From positions 1 to 64,000 of the forward strand of contig NZ_LOKZ01000034.1 of the NCBI RefSeq assembly GCF_002211365.1: a stretch of 64,000 bases of DNA, read 5' to 3'. Both the position numbers and the translations under genes were made by a program. Origin of the DNA: Rhizobium sp. R711. Lineage in GTDB: Bacteria; Pseudomonadota; Alphaproteobacteria; Rhizobiales; Rhizobiaceae. Below the pieces are notes generated by a model. It saw only the letters and a list, made by a program, of their open reading frames with translations, searched no databases and was not told where the DNA came from. Of the stretch, positions 8,328-18,838 are shown one piece after another (the stretch's first letter is position 1; each line of letters opens with the position of its first letter).

Positions 8328-8597
8328 ATGACAGTCTTGGTAGGCACCATAGCCGCGAGCACCGCAGCCGCGGCGTTTGAAACGCTCCGGATTCCGCAGC
8401 GCGTGTCTGCAAGCACGGCAGCCAAGGAAGCTCGCCGCGCTGCCGACCGCCAGACCAGGGCGGCCAGCGGCCAAGATGTCGAGGAACCGTCCAACATCAT
8501 TCAATCGACCGAAGTGGCGTTGGATCTCATGACAATGGGGCAAAAGCAGCCGCAGGCTGGATTAAAACAGGCTTTGGAGCTCTACAGCGACAGCTGA
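8328..8597 (+). CDS. Hypothetical small protein
   Basis: A possible 89-residue protein beginning MTVLVGTIAASTAAAAFETL and containing an alanine-, arginine- and glutamine-rich charged helix, then IIQSTEVALDLMTMG. No family is recognised and the ribosome site is poor. Its composition and its position in an otherwise empty 470-bp gap between crcB and the gcv promoter suggest it may be real. The antisense reading (8289-8543) looks worse: rich in Cys, Arg and Gly with no domain. Confidence 0.4.
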   Translation: MTVLVGTIAASTAAAAFETLRIPQRVSASTAAKEARRAADRQTRAASGQDVEEPSNIIQSTEVALDLMTMGQKQPQAGLKQALELYSDS

Positions 8598-8675
8598 GCA
8601 TCGCCCGCCTCCCATCTCCGTAGCCGCCGATCCTTAAAAGCGCGACAAAAATTTGTTTGGCGGCGACATTCCCCC

Positions 8676-8703
8676 TTGCCAAGTATAGCCATGGCCAGAT
8701 AAT
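8676..8703 (+). promoter_or_regulatory. Candidate sigma-70 promoter of the gcv operon
   Basis: TTGCCA (8676-8681), 16 bases, then GATAAT (8698-8703). Transcription would start near 8710, just before the first base-paired stem of the glycine riboswitch (8713). Placement gives it more weight than the sequence match alone. Confidence 0.5.
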
Positions 8704-8712
8704 TGCCCTCGA

Positions 8713-8873
8713 CCTTGTTGGGAGAAGCTGGTCATCTGCGATCAGTGCCGAAGGAGCAACCGCCCCGGAAACTCTCAGGCCAAAGGACCAGCAAGGGGCA
8801 GACGGAACTCTGGAGAGAAGCGTTCTCGAAACGCTCGCCGAAGGGATAACAATCTCAGGCGAAGGGACAGAGG
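8713..8873 (+). promoter_or_regulatory. Tandem glycine riboswitch
   Basis: Two consecutive glycine aptamers are readable. The first runs 8713-8794: its P1 stem CTTGTTGG/CCAGCAAG closes a core with GCCGAAGGAGCAA and CTCTCAGGCCAAAGGACC. The second runs about 8806-8873: CTCTGGAGAG, CGCCGAAGGGATAACAATCT, CAGGCGAAGGGACAGAG. These are the conserved core strings of the gcvT RNA family, and the tandem order is typical. It precedes gcvT-gcvH-gcvP, so it should switch the glycine cleavage operon on when glycine is plentiful. No clear terminator hairpin follows, which suggests control of translation initiation. Confidence 0.97.
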
Positions 8874-8954
8874 GGGCTCGAAATGCAAGGCGCAACTGCG
8901 CCTGAAGATTTGAGCCCGCGCATGGAAATCCAGGCGCAAACCCCGGAGGCGTCG

Positions 8955-10091
8955 TTGGACGATACTGCTGCCCTCAAGAAAACTTCGCTTCACGCGCTGC
9001 ATCTGTCGCTTGGCGCCCGCATGGTTCCCTTTGCAGGCTATGACATGCCCGTGCAATATCCGGCCGGTGTGATGAAGGAGCACATCCAGACCCGTACGTC
9101 TGCCGGTCTATTCGACGTGTCCCATATGGGCCAAGTCGTCATCAAGGCGAAATCGGGCAAGTACGAAGACGCGGCCCTTGCGCTCGAAAGCCTCGTTCCG
9201 GTGGATATTCTCGGCCTCGCGGAAGGTCGCCAACGCTACGGTTTCTTCACCGACGAGAATGGCGGCATCCTTGATGACCTGATGATCACCCATCTCGACG
9301 ATCACCTGTTCGTTGTCGTCAACGCCGCCTGCAAGGAGGCCGACCTTGCTCACATTCAAAAGCATCTTGGTGATACCTGCGATATCACGCTGCTCGACCG
9401 CGCACTCATTGCGCTGCAGGGACCGCGCGCCGTTGAAGTGCTTGCCGAACTCTGGGCCGATGTCGCCGCGATGAAGTTCATGGACGTTCGCCATTGCCGA
9501 CTGCACGACGTTTCCTGTCTTGTCTCGCGCTCCGGCTACAGCGGCGAGGACGGTTTCGAAATCTCGATTCCGGCGGACAAAGCCGAGGATGTCGCCAGGC
9601 GGTTGCTTGAGCATCCGGATGTCGAGCCGATTGGCCTTGGCGCGCGTGACAGCCTGCGCCTCGAAGCCGGCCTTTGCCTCTACGGCAACGACATCGACAC
9701 CACCACGACTCCTGTGGAAGCAGCGCTCGAATGGGGCATGCAGAAGGCCCGCAAGAGCGGCGGCGCCCGTGCCGGCGGTTTCCCCGGCGCAGACCGCATC
9801 CTAACCGAACTTGAAAGGGGTGCAGCCCGCCGCCGCGTCGGCTTGAAGCCCGAAGGCAAGGCCCCGGTTCGCGGCCATTCCAAGCTTTTTGCGGATTCCG
9901 AGGGCAAGACCGAGATCGGCGAAGTGACTTCGGGCGGCTTCGGCCCATCCGTCGAACACCCCGTCGCAATGGGCTATGTCACGGTCGCCCAGGCAGCCGT
10001 TGGCACACAGATCTACGCTGAAGTGCGCGGTAAGTTCCTGCCCGTCACCGTCAGTAACCTCCCCTTTATTACGCCAACCTACAAACGCTGA
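8955..10091 (+). CDS. gcvT: Glycine cleavage system aminomethyltransferase (T protein)
   Basis: From the TTG at 8955 the product is 378 residues, the usual rhizobial length, starting MDDTAALKKTSLHALH. GGAGG (8944-8948) sits six bases before it. An ATG at 8883, directly after the riboswitch and with its own GAGGGGG site, is in frame and would add 24 unconserved residues, so the true start needs checking. The T protein releases ammonia and transfers the methylene group from lipoyl-H protein to tetrahydrofolate. Family motifs include MVPFAGYDMPVQYPAGV, FDVSHMGQ, GYSGEDGFEIS and GLGARDSLRLEAGLCLYG. It is the first gene of the gcvTHP operon. Confidence 0.95.
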   Translation: MDDTAALKKTSLHALHLSLGARMVPFAGYDMPVQYPAGVMKEHIQTRTSAGLFDVSHMGQVVIKAKSGKYEDAALALESLVPVDILGLAEGRQRYGFFTDENGGILDDLMITHLDDHLFVVVNAACKEADLAHIQKHLGDTCDITLLDRALIALQGPRAVEVLAELWADVAAMKFMDVRHCRLHDVSCLVSRSGYSGEDGFEISIPADKAEDVARRLLEHPDVEPIGLGARDSLRLEAGLCLYGNDIDTTTTPVEAALEWGMQKARKSGGARAGGFPGADRILTELERGAARRRVGLKPEGKAPVRGHSKLFADSEGKTEIGEVTSGGFGPSVEHPVAMGYVTVAQAAVGTQIYAEVRGKFLPVTVSNLPFITPTYKR

Positions 10092-10115
10092 AACATTTTT
10101 CCGGAGAGAACAATC

Positions 10116-10477
10116 ATGCTGAAGTTTACCGAAGAACACGAGTGGCTGAAGATTGAAGGCGGCGTTGCGACGGTCGGGATTACCACCTACGCCGTTGAAC
10201 AGCTCGGCGACCTCGTCTTCGTCGAATTGCCGGAAGTCGGAGCCACCTTCTCCAAGAATGGCAATGCCGCGACCGTCGAATCCGTGAAGGCCGCTTCCGA
10301 CGTCTATTGTCCGCTGGACGGCGAAATCACCGAAGTGAACCCCGCTATCGTCGCCGATCCATCGTTGGTCAATTCCGATCCTCAGGGCGCCGGCTGGTTC
10401 TTCAAGCTGAAGCTTGCAAATGCCGCTGACGTCGATGGCCTGCTCGACGAGGCGGCCTACAAGGAGCTCACTGCGTA

Positions 10478-10478
<1 letters not shown>
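10116..10478 (+). CDS. gcvH: Glycine cleavage system H protein
   Basis: A 120-residue lipoyl carrier that shuttles the aminomethyl group between the P, T and L proteins. The lipoylation site is Lys58 in the motif ATVESVKAASDVY. The surrounding LGDLVFVELPEVG and DGEITEVN segments are conserved. GGAGAG lies upstream of the ATG, 24 bp after gcvT. The stop codon's last A is the first base of gcvP's ATG, so the two are translationally coupled. Confidence 0.97.
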
Positions 10479-13342
<2,864 letters not shown>

Positions 13343-13349
13343 CATCCGA

Positions 13350-13379
13350 ACGGCCTTCCCTTTTGAGGGAGGGCCGTTT
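13350..13379 (+). terminator. Terminator of the gcv operon
   Basis: CGGCCTTCCC (13351-13360) pairs with GGGAGGGCCG (13367-13376) with one G-T wobble across a six-base loop, eight bases after the gcvP stop and followed by TTTC. Confidence 0.75.
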
Positions 13380-13410
13380 CCCACATACACCGGAAATGAG
13401 GTAGGCGCGG

Positions 13411-13683
13411 ATGCCAAAGGACGACAGCGATTCTGTGATGCAGGCTCCGTGGCCGAAGCCGGTTCTGCTCGCTCTTGAAGAGCCCGGAAAATACGTGACC
13501 ATCGCAACCACGCAGGCAGCCTCCTGGGCGATGATCGAGGACTGGCCGACCGAAGACGGTGCGGCACTCGACAAGGCACTCCTGGTCTGCGCCAACGTCA
13601 TCAAGGGCAAGCGCACCAACGAGGATGCGCGACGTGCCTTCATCGAAGCGGCCGTCGAAGCAGGCATCGACATCAAGAGCTGA
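13411..13683 (+). CDS. DUF982 domain protein
   Basis: A 90-residue protein with the DUF982 pattern: WPKPVLLALEEPGKYVTI, then AASWAMIEDWPTEDG, then ALLVCANVIKGKRTNEDARRAFIEAA and a short tail. DUF982 proteins are small, multiply represented in Rhizobiales, and without known function. The ATG at 13411 is preceded by ATGAGGTAGG. It stands between the gcv terminator and the glycosyltransferase gene and is probably its own unit. Confidence 0.85.
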   Translation: MPKDDSDSVMQAPWPKPVLLALEEPGKYVTIATTQAASWAMIEDWPTEDGAALDKALLVCANVIKGKRTNEDARRAFIEAAVEAGIDIKS

Positions 13684-13845
13684 CTAAGTCGCCGCACCAG
13701 CGCAGCCTCCCCCAGCCTGAGGATTCGTTCGCCATGCCCCGTGGCGAGCGCGCGCGTGATCTGTTTTTTGACCTCGACCCGTCTTATTGATTGGCGCGTG
13801 CCAGTGTCAGCAATCGCGTGAAGATCGTCGCCTCAGCTTAGGAGC

Positions 13846-14907
13846 ATGATGACCTACTCTACCGCTCTCAATCCGCTTCGCCTCTACAGCACGCGACGAG
13901 TTCGCACCTATTTCAGGCGTGAGTTCGAACGGGTCGGCGCCCGACCGCCAAGGGTTCGCATTGGCTATGCCGATGCTGGCAATCCGCCCCGAGATGTTCG
14001 GATCGAGCGGCATGGGCAACAGTTCACGCTTGTTCTCGAAAGCGCCGCGACACGGTGGTTTTCGGGACACATGCAGTACAAGGTTTGCAGCTTTGCCTAT
14101 TGGCTTAGCCTGTGCCCGCCAGAGGTGAGGCAGATCACCGTCAATGCCACTGATGGCCAGGCGGTCTCCAACGCACGGTTTGCTGCGTCGGTGCGATTTC
14201 CTCATCATGTGGGCTTGCCAGATCCGCATTTCTTTCAGCATGACGGCTTTGCTGCCGAAATGGAACGCGGGAGGACCGCGCCGCGCTGGGAGGACCGCTC
14301 GAACGACATCGTCTGGCGTGGGGGCATGAATGGATGTGGCTGGGCGAGCTTTGCCCGGGAAGACATCAACAATCCCACCGTCCTGCAGAGGATTCGCATG
14401 GTCATGCAGCTTAGGGACATGGCGGGATTAGACGTCCGATTCGTCGATCTCCATCCGAGTGCGGACGAGTATGAGACACTGGCGCACAGGCAAAAGTTCC
14501 TGGGTCAGCCAATTCCGGCACAGAGCTGGCTTGGGCGCAAGTTCGCGATCGATATCGACGGGTTCACCAACACATGGTCGAACCTCCTGGTTCGCATGCT
14601 CTATGGATGCTGCGTTCTCAAGGTCGAGTCACAATTCGGCTTTCGCCAGTGGTACTATGACGAACTCAGGCCATTCGAACACTATGTGCCGGTGGCTGCC
14701 GATATGTCGGACTTCCGCGAGAAGATCGACTGGGTACGCAGCAACCAAATGGAGGCCGAGGCCATCGCGGAGCGCGGTCAGGCGCTGGCGCGTACGCTCA
14801 CTTTCGCAACCCAGGCTCGGCGCGCTGCCGACCTTATTGAAGAACACTGGGACGGAGATAATCCGCCTAAACGACCGCCAGTACCGGCATCGTACGAACG
14901 GATTTGA
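13846..14907 (+). CDS. Family 90 glycosyltransferase (CAP10-like), probable LPS-modifying enzyme
   Basis: A 353-residue protein whose C-terminal half carries glycosyltransferase family 90 features: SNDIVWRGG, then AIDIDGFTNTWSNLLVRML, then KVESQFGFRQWYYDELRPFEHYVP and a late DFREKIDWVRSN. Related bacterial proteins modify lipopolysaccharide core or capsule sugars, and xylose or glucose donors are typical in eukaryotic members. The gene converges on a UDP-sugar epimerase/decarboxylase gene and the two overlap by 41 bp at their 3' ends. That neighbour could supply the activated sugar, which is inference. No signal peptide is evident. Confidence 0.8.
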   Translation: MMTYSTALNPLRLYSTRRVRTYFRREFERVGARPPRVRIGYADAGNPPRDVRIERHGQQFTLVLESAATRWFSGHMQYKVCSFAYWLSLCPPEVRQITVNATDGQAVSNARFAASVRFPHHVGLPDPHFFQHDGFAAEMERGRTAPRWEDRSNDIVWRGGMNGCGWASFAREDINNPTVLQRIRMVMQLRDMAGLDVRFVDLHPSADEYETLAHRQKFLGQPIPAQSWLGRKFAIDIDGFTNTWSNLLVRMLYGCCVLKVESQFGFRQWYYDELRPFEHYVPVAADMSDFREKIDWVRSNQMEAEAIAERGQALARTLTFATQARRAADLIEEHWDGDNPPKRPPVPASYERI

Positions 14908-15827
14908 AGTGGGCAATCGTGCGCATCAGGCCTTCGCGGAGCGGGACACTTGGCGTCCAGTTCAAAAGCCGCCTCGCCTTGTCGACATCCGGCAACCGCT
15001 GACGCGGATCGTCAGCGGGAAGCGGACGATGGACGATCCTCGAATTGGAGTCGGTCAATTCGAGGACAAGGTCCGCCAACTGGCGGATCGTGAGCTCTTC
15101 GGGATTTCCAAGATTGATGGGGCCGGTAATGTCCGGAAGACTGCTCATCATGGCCATCAGACCCGCCACCAGATCATCCACGTAGCAAAATGACCGCGTC
15201 TGTATTCCGTCGCCATAGATGGTGATGTCGTCGCCCGACAATGCCTGAATGATGAAATTTGCGACAACTCCTCCCATCGGCGGGATGCATGTGGGGACCA
15301 TAGGTATTGAAAATGCGTACGACCTTGATCGGCAGGCCGAACTGGCGGCAATAGTCGAAAAATAATGTCTCGGCGCTCCGCTTTCCCTCGTCGTAGCAGG
15401 CTCGCGGGCCAATCGGATTGACGTTGCCCCAGTAGGTTTCCGATTGCGGATGGACATGCGGATCGCCGTAAACCTCCGATGTCGACGCCTGCAGCACTGG
15501 GATATTCCTGAGTCGAGCCAGCTCGAGCACATTGAGCGCTCCGACGACGCTCGTCTTCAGCGTCACGATCGGGTCGGCCTGATAATGGACCGGTGAGGCT
15601 GGGCACGCCAGGTTGTAGATTTGGTCAACCTCGAGGCTCACGGCCTCGTTCACGTCGTGGGTCAGCAGTCTGAAGGCGGGGTTATTGAGCAATTCCGCGA
15701 TATTGTGCATGGAACCGGTCGCGAAATTGTCCATGCAGACAACCTGATGCCCTCTCTGGAGCAACTTTTCGCAAAGATGTGTGCCCACGAAGCCGGCGCC
15801 GCCGGTAACAAGGATGCGTTGACTCAT
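14867..15827 (-). pseudogene. NAD-dependent UDP-sugar epimerase/UDP-glucuronate decarboxylase-like gene, frameshifted
   Basis: Starting at the ATG at 15827, the product shows the Rossmann motif ILVTGGAGFVGTHL, the catalytic YDEGK (Tyr-xxx-Lys) and FNTYGPHMHPADGR, all close to UDP-glucuronate decarboxylase (UXS). At about 15269-15276 the frame breaks: the next expected residues VVANFIIQALSGDDITIYGD and TRSFCYVDDLVAGLMA continue in another frame to 14867. Removing one base restores the typical DGRVVANF join, so this is a single-base insertion. The rebuilt protein of about 319 residues would be complete. It is either a recent inactivation or a sequencing error. Confidence 0.85.
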
Positions 15828-15906
15828 AATGGCTTGCGCTTGTTTGTGACGTTGCACGCCTATCGCGAATTGGATCTGCCTTCAAGGGAGGAGACAAGGC
15901 CGCACG

Positions 15907-16524
15907 CTAGAGAAGCGAGTAGGTCGCAGAGGCGAGCGCAGCGAGGCCGAAGAGTATCAGCAGGTAGCTTGTTCCCCGCACGACCTTTGCTGTGAAATCC
16001 CTTGGCAATTTGTCCCTGGCAAAGCTAACCGTACCGCTCAAAAAGAACCACCAGGCCAGCGACCCGCTGAAAACACCACCGACGATGACAGCCGAGCTGA
16101 ATCGTCGTGTCTCCTCTGTCAACCCGAAACCGGCAAACAGCGCGCCGAAGGAGAGAATGGTGGCGGGATTAGAGACCGTCAGCAAGAACGTTGCAAGCGT
16201 TGTGCCCATCAGACCCGCCGCCCTCACATTTGCCGCCCGGACCGGATCGTGCGTGAGCCCACGATAGCCCAGCGCGAGGAGCAATATGCCTCCACCAATC
16301 GCCAGAGGCAGCGTTGCTGCCGACATGGTCTGCTCGAAGACCGCGATGCCGGTTACAGCTACCAGCGCATAACTGGCATCACCGAGCGCAGTTCCGAGGC
16401 CACAGGAAAAACCGGCGGAAAAGCCGCGCTCCAGGGTACGTTTGATACAGAGCATTCCAATCGGCCCCAGTGGCGCGGTGATGATGACACCCAGCAGAGC
16501 GCCCTTCGCAAACAGCAGTAGCAT
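15907..16524 (-). CDS. LysE family translocator
   Basis: A 205-residue membrane protein with six hydrophobic segments. It has the LysE/RhtB features LLGVIITAPLGPIGMLCIKRTLERG near the N-terminus and LTVSNPATILSFGALFAG in the middle. These proteins export amino acids or related solutes, and the substrate cannot be read from sequence. It is upstream of the broken epimerase gene on the same strand, with about 80 bp between them. Confidence 0.9.
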   Translation of the reverse strand: MLLLFAKGALLGVIITAPLGPIGMLCIKRTLERGFSAGFSCGLGTALGDASYALVAVTGIAVFEQTMSAATLPLAIGGGILLLALGYRGLTHDPVRAANVRAAGLMGTTLATFLLTVSNPATILSFGALFAGFGLTEETRRFSSAVIVGGVFSGSLAWWFFLSGTVSFARDKLPRDFTAKVVRGTSYLLILFGLAALASATYSLL

Positions 16525-16663
16525 TGTTCAGTCGGTTCCTTTCCGTAGGAGACAATCCTGCGGACTTTTCGAAAGAGAGCCCTTAGAGCGCCATCGCGAT
16601 GACGTAGAATAAAAAAGGCCACCGAAACCGGCAGCCTCATCGATAATTCGACGATTGTGACAA

Positions 16664-17056
16664 TCAGTGCGCGGGAACGACAGCGTTGCCCTGAGCGGCG
16701 AGCGCCGCGAGATCCGCCGGCTTCAGCTCGACGGATTCGCCACAGCCGCAGGCAGACGTCTGGTTCGGATTGGTAAAGGTAAAACCGGACCGCAACGTCG
16801 TGCTCTCGAAGCCCATTTCCGTGCCGAGGAGGTAGAGCACGGCTGATGGTTCGACCCAGACCTTGGCGCCATCGCGCTCGATCAGGTCGTCCTTAGCATT
16901 CGGATCGGTCACGAGGTCGATGGTATACTCCATCCCCGCGCAGCCACCCTTCTTGATCCCGACGCGAATGCCCTTGGCCTCCGGCCCAGAGTTTTCGACG
17001 ATAGCCTTCACGCGGTTCGCGGCGGCTTCCGTCATGCTCATGATTGCAAAGCCCAT
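16664..17056 (-). CDS. sufA: SUF system A-type Fe-S carrier
   Basis: A 130-residue HesB/IscA family protein that accepts clusters from the SufBCD scaffold and passes them to apo-proteins. The three conserved cysteines are visible in KKGGCAGMEY and in SACGCGES. A good ribosome site (AGGAGAAG) precedes the ATG at 17056. It is the last gene of the suf operon, separated from sufX by 136 bp that contain a palindromic element, an unusual gap in an otherwise tight operon. Confidence 0.95.
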   Translation of the reverse strand: MGFAIMSMTEAAANRVKAIVENSGPEAKGIRVGIKKGGCAGMEYTIDLVTDPNAKDDLIERDGAKVWVEPSAVLYLLGTEMGFESTTLRSGFTFTNPNQTSACGCGESVELKPADLAALAAQGNAVVPAH

Positions 17057-17133
17057 CGGCCTCTTCTCCTTCCGCGCACGGATTAAAGGTCCGGCGTTTC
17101 ACGATTCAAATGTAGTGCCAGCAGCTTAACCGA

Positions 17134-17205
17134 TCAATACCAACCGGACCGCATGATCTGATCCGAAAAGTCTGCGACTCTTCGGATCATGCTCAATACC
17201 AACCG
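17134..17205. repeat. Palindromic element flanked by 13-bp direct repeats at the 3' end of sufX
   Basis: The 13-mer TCAATACCAACCG occurs at 17134-17146 and again at 17193-17205, where it encodes the last codons and stop of sufX. Between them is a 46-bp palindrome: TGATCCGAAAAGT (17159-17171) pairs with ACTCTTCGGATCA (17177-17189) around the loop CTGCG, with outer GCAT/ATGC. Similar GCATGATC...GATCATGC palindromes are common between rhizobial genes. The direct repeats look like a target-site duplication. Confidence 0.75.
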
Positions 17206-17573
17206 ACGGCGACCTGCGCCTCTTCCGACATGCGGTCCGGCGTCCACGGCGGATCGAAGGTCATTTCCACCTCGACGCCGGACACGCCCTCGACCGCGCC
17301 GACGGCATTCTCGACCCAGCCCGGCATCTCGCCGGCGACCGGGCAGCCCGGCGCCGTCAGCGTCATCATGATCTTCACCATGCGGTCGTCTTCAATATCG
17401 ATCTTGTAGACCAGCCCGAGCTCGAAGATGTCGGCCGGAATTTCAGGATCATAGACTGTCTTGAGCGCCGAGATCACATCGTCGCTGAGACGCGCCAGTT
17501 CATCGGCCGGAATGCTGGAATGCACGATGCCTTCGCGCACGTCGATCTTCTGTTCGCTTTCGTCCAGGCTCAT
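17193..17573 (-). CDS. sufT: SUF system-associated DUF59/MIP18 protein (SufX/SufT)
   Basis: A 126-residue protein of the MIP18/DUF59 family, with DVISALKTVYDPEIPADIFELGLVY and the cluster or partner-binding MTLTAPGCPVAGEMPGWV, and a tryptophan-rich FDPPWTPDRMSEEA tail. Members assist maturation of Fe-S proteins. In Agrobacterium the gene at this position is called sufX. AAGGAG precedes the ATG at 17573, 11 bp after sufS1. The final codons coincide with the second copy of the 13-bp repeat. Confidence 0.93.
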   Translation of the reverse strand: MSLDESEQKIDVREGIVHSSIPADELARLSDDVISALKTVYDPEIPADIFELGLVYKIDIEDDRMVKIMMTLTAPGCPVAGEMPGWVENAVGAVEGVSGVEVEMTFDPPWTPDRMSEEAQVAVGWY

Positions 17574-17584
17574 ATGGACACTCC

Positions 17585-18826
17585 TTAGGCAAAGAACTTG
17601 CGCGCATATTCCAGCGCATCGGCCAAGGCATCGACCTCGGCCCGTGTATTATACATCCCGAAGGACGCGCGGCACGTGGAGGTGACACCGAAGCGTTTCA
17701 AGAGGGGCATGGCGCAATGGGTGCCTGCGCGAACCGCAACGCCCTGACGGTCGATCACCATCGACACGTCATGCGCGTGCAGACCGGCCAACTCGAAGGA
17801 GAAGATACCGCCCTTGCCCGGCGCCGTGCCGAACACTCGCAACGAATTGACCGCTTGCAATCGCTCTGCGGCATAGGCAGCGAGATCTGCCTCATGGCGG
17901 GCGATCGCCTCGCGGCCAACCTTCTCCATGTAATCGAGCGCATAGCCGAGCCCGATCGCTTGGACGATCGGTGGCGTCCCGGCTTCAAAGCGATGCGGCG
18001 GATCGTTGTAGGTCACGGCATCCTCCGTCACCTCGAAGATCATCTCACCGCCGCCCTGGAAGGGCCGCATCTCGCGGAGCCGCTCCTTCTTGCCATAGAG
18101 CACGCCGATGCCCGACGGCCCATAGAGCTTGTGGCCGGTCATCACGTACCAGTCGCAATCGATGTCCTGCACGTCAACAGGCATGTGGACGGCGCCCTGC
18201 GAACCATCGACCAGTACAGGAATGCCGCGCTCATGCGCGATACGGCAGATTTCCTTGACCGGAACCACTGTGCCAAGCGCATTCGACATATGCGTGATGG
18301 CGACGAGCTTCGTCCGTTCCGTCAGGCTCTTCTCGAAATCCTCGATGTGGAAAGCGCCCTCGTCGTCGACGGGTACCCAGACCAGCTTGGCGCCCTGCCT
18401 CTCGCGGATGAAATGCCACGGCACGATGTTGGAGTGATGCTCCATTATCGAGATGACGATCTCATCGCCCTCGCCGAGCTTTGGCATGCCCCAGCCGTAG
18501 GCGACGGTGTTGATCGCTTCGGTCGAGGACTTCGTGAAGATGATGTCGTTGACATCAGGCGCATTCAGGAAGCGCCTGACCTTCTCGCGCGCGCCCTCAT
18601 AGGCATCGGTTGCTGCATTCGAGAGGAAATGCAGACCACGGTGAACGTTCGCATACTCGTTCGAATAGGCGTACGAAATCGCATCAATCACCGCCTGCGG
18701 CTTCTGAGCGGAGGCGCCGTTGTCGAGATAGACCAGCGGCTTGCCATAGACTTCCCGCGCAAGGATCGGGAAATCCTTGCGAATGGCTTCGACGTCGTAT
18801 GCTGTGGCCGGAACTATCTTGTCCAT
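17585..18826 (-). CDS. sufS: Cysteine desulfurase SufS (SufS1)
   Basis: A 413-residue group II cysteine desulfurase that takes sulfur from cysteine for cluster assembly. The pyridoxal phosphate lysine is in YVMTGHKLYGPSGIG, and the catalytic cysteine is in AVRAGTHCAMPLLKRFG. The N-terminal FPILAREVYGKPLVYLDNGA matches SufS rather than IscS. No SufE or SufU partner gene is present in the operon. Located between sufD (12 bp) and sufX. Confidence 0.97.
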   Translation of the reverse strand: MDKIVPATAYDVEAIRKDFPILAREVYGKPLVYLDNGASAQKPQAVIDAISYAYSNEYANVHRGLHFLSNAATDAYEGAREKVRRFLNAPDVNDIIFTKSSTEAINTVAYGWGMPKLGEGDEIVISIMEHHSNIVPWHFIRERQGAKLVWVPVDDEGAFHIEDFEKSLTERTKLVAITHMSNALGTVVPVKEICRIAHERGIPVLVDGSQGAVHMPVDVQDIDCDWYVMTGHKLYGPSGIGVLYGKKERLREMRPFQGGGEMIFEVTEDAVTYNDPPHRFEAGTPPIVQAIGLGYALDYMEKVGREAIARHEADLAAYAAERLQAVNSLRVFGTAPGKGGIFSFELAGLHAHDVSMVIDRQGVAVRAGTHCAMPLLKRFGVTSTCRASFGMYNTRAEVDALADALEYARKFFA

Positions 18827-18838
18827 GACGCTATCCGA

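Noticed and set aside
8289..8543. An 84-codon minus-strand frame near the gcv promoter
   Set aside because: Cysteine- and arginine-rich with no conservation. The plus-strand frame in the same place is a better but still weak candidate.
13700..13760. Imperfect hairpin after the DUF982 gene (CGTTCGCCA/TGGCGAGCG)
   Set aside because: No T-run directly after it. A terminator is possible but not supported enough to list.
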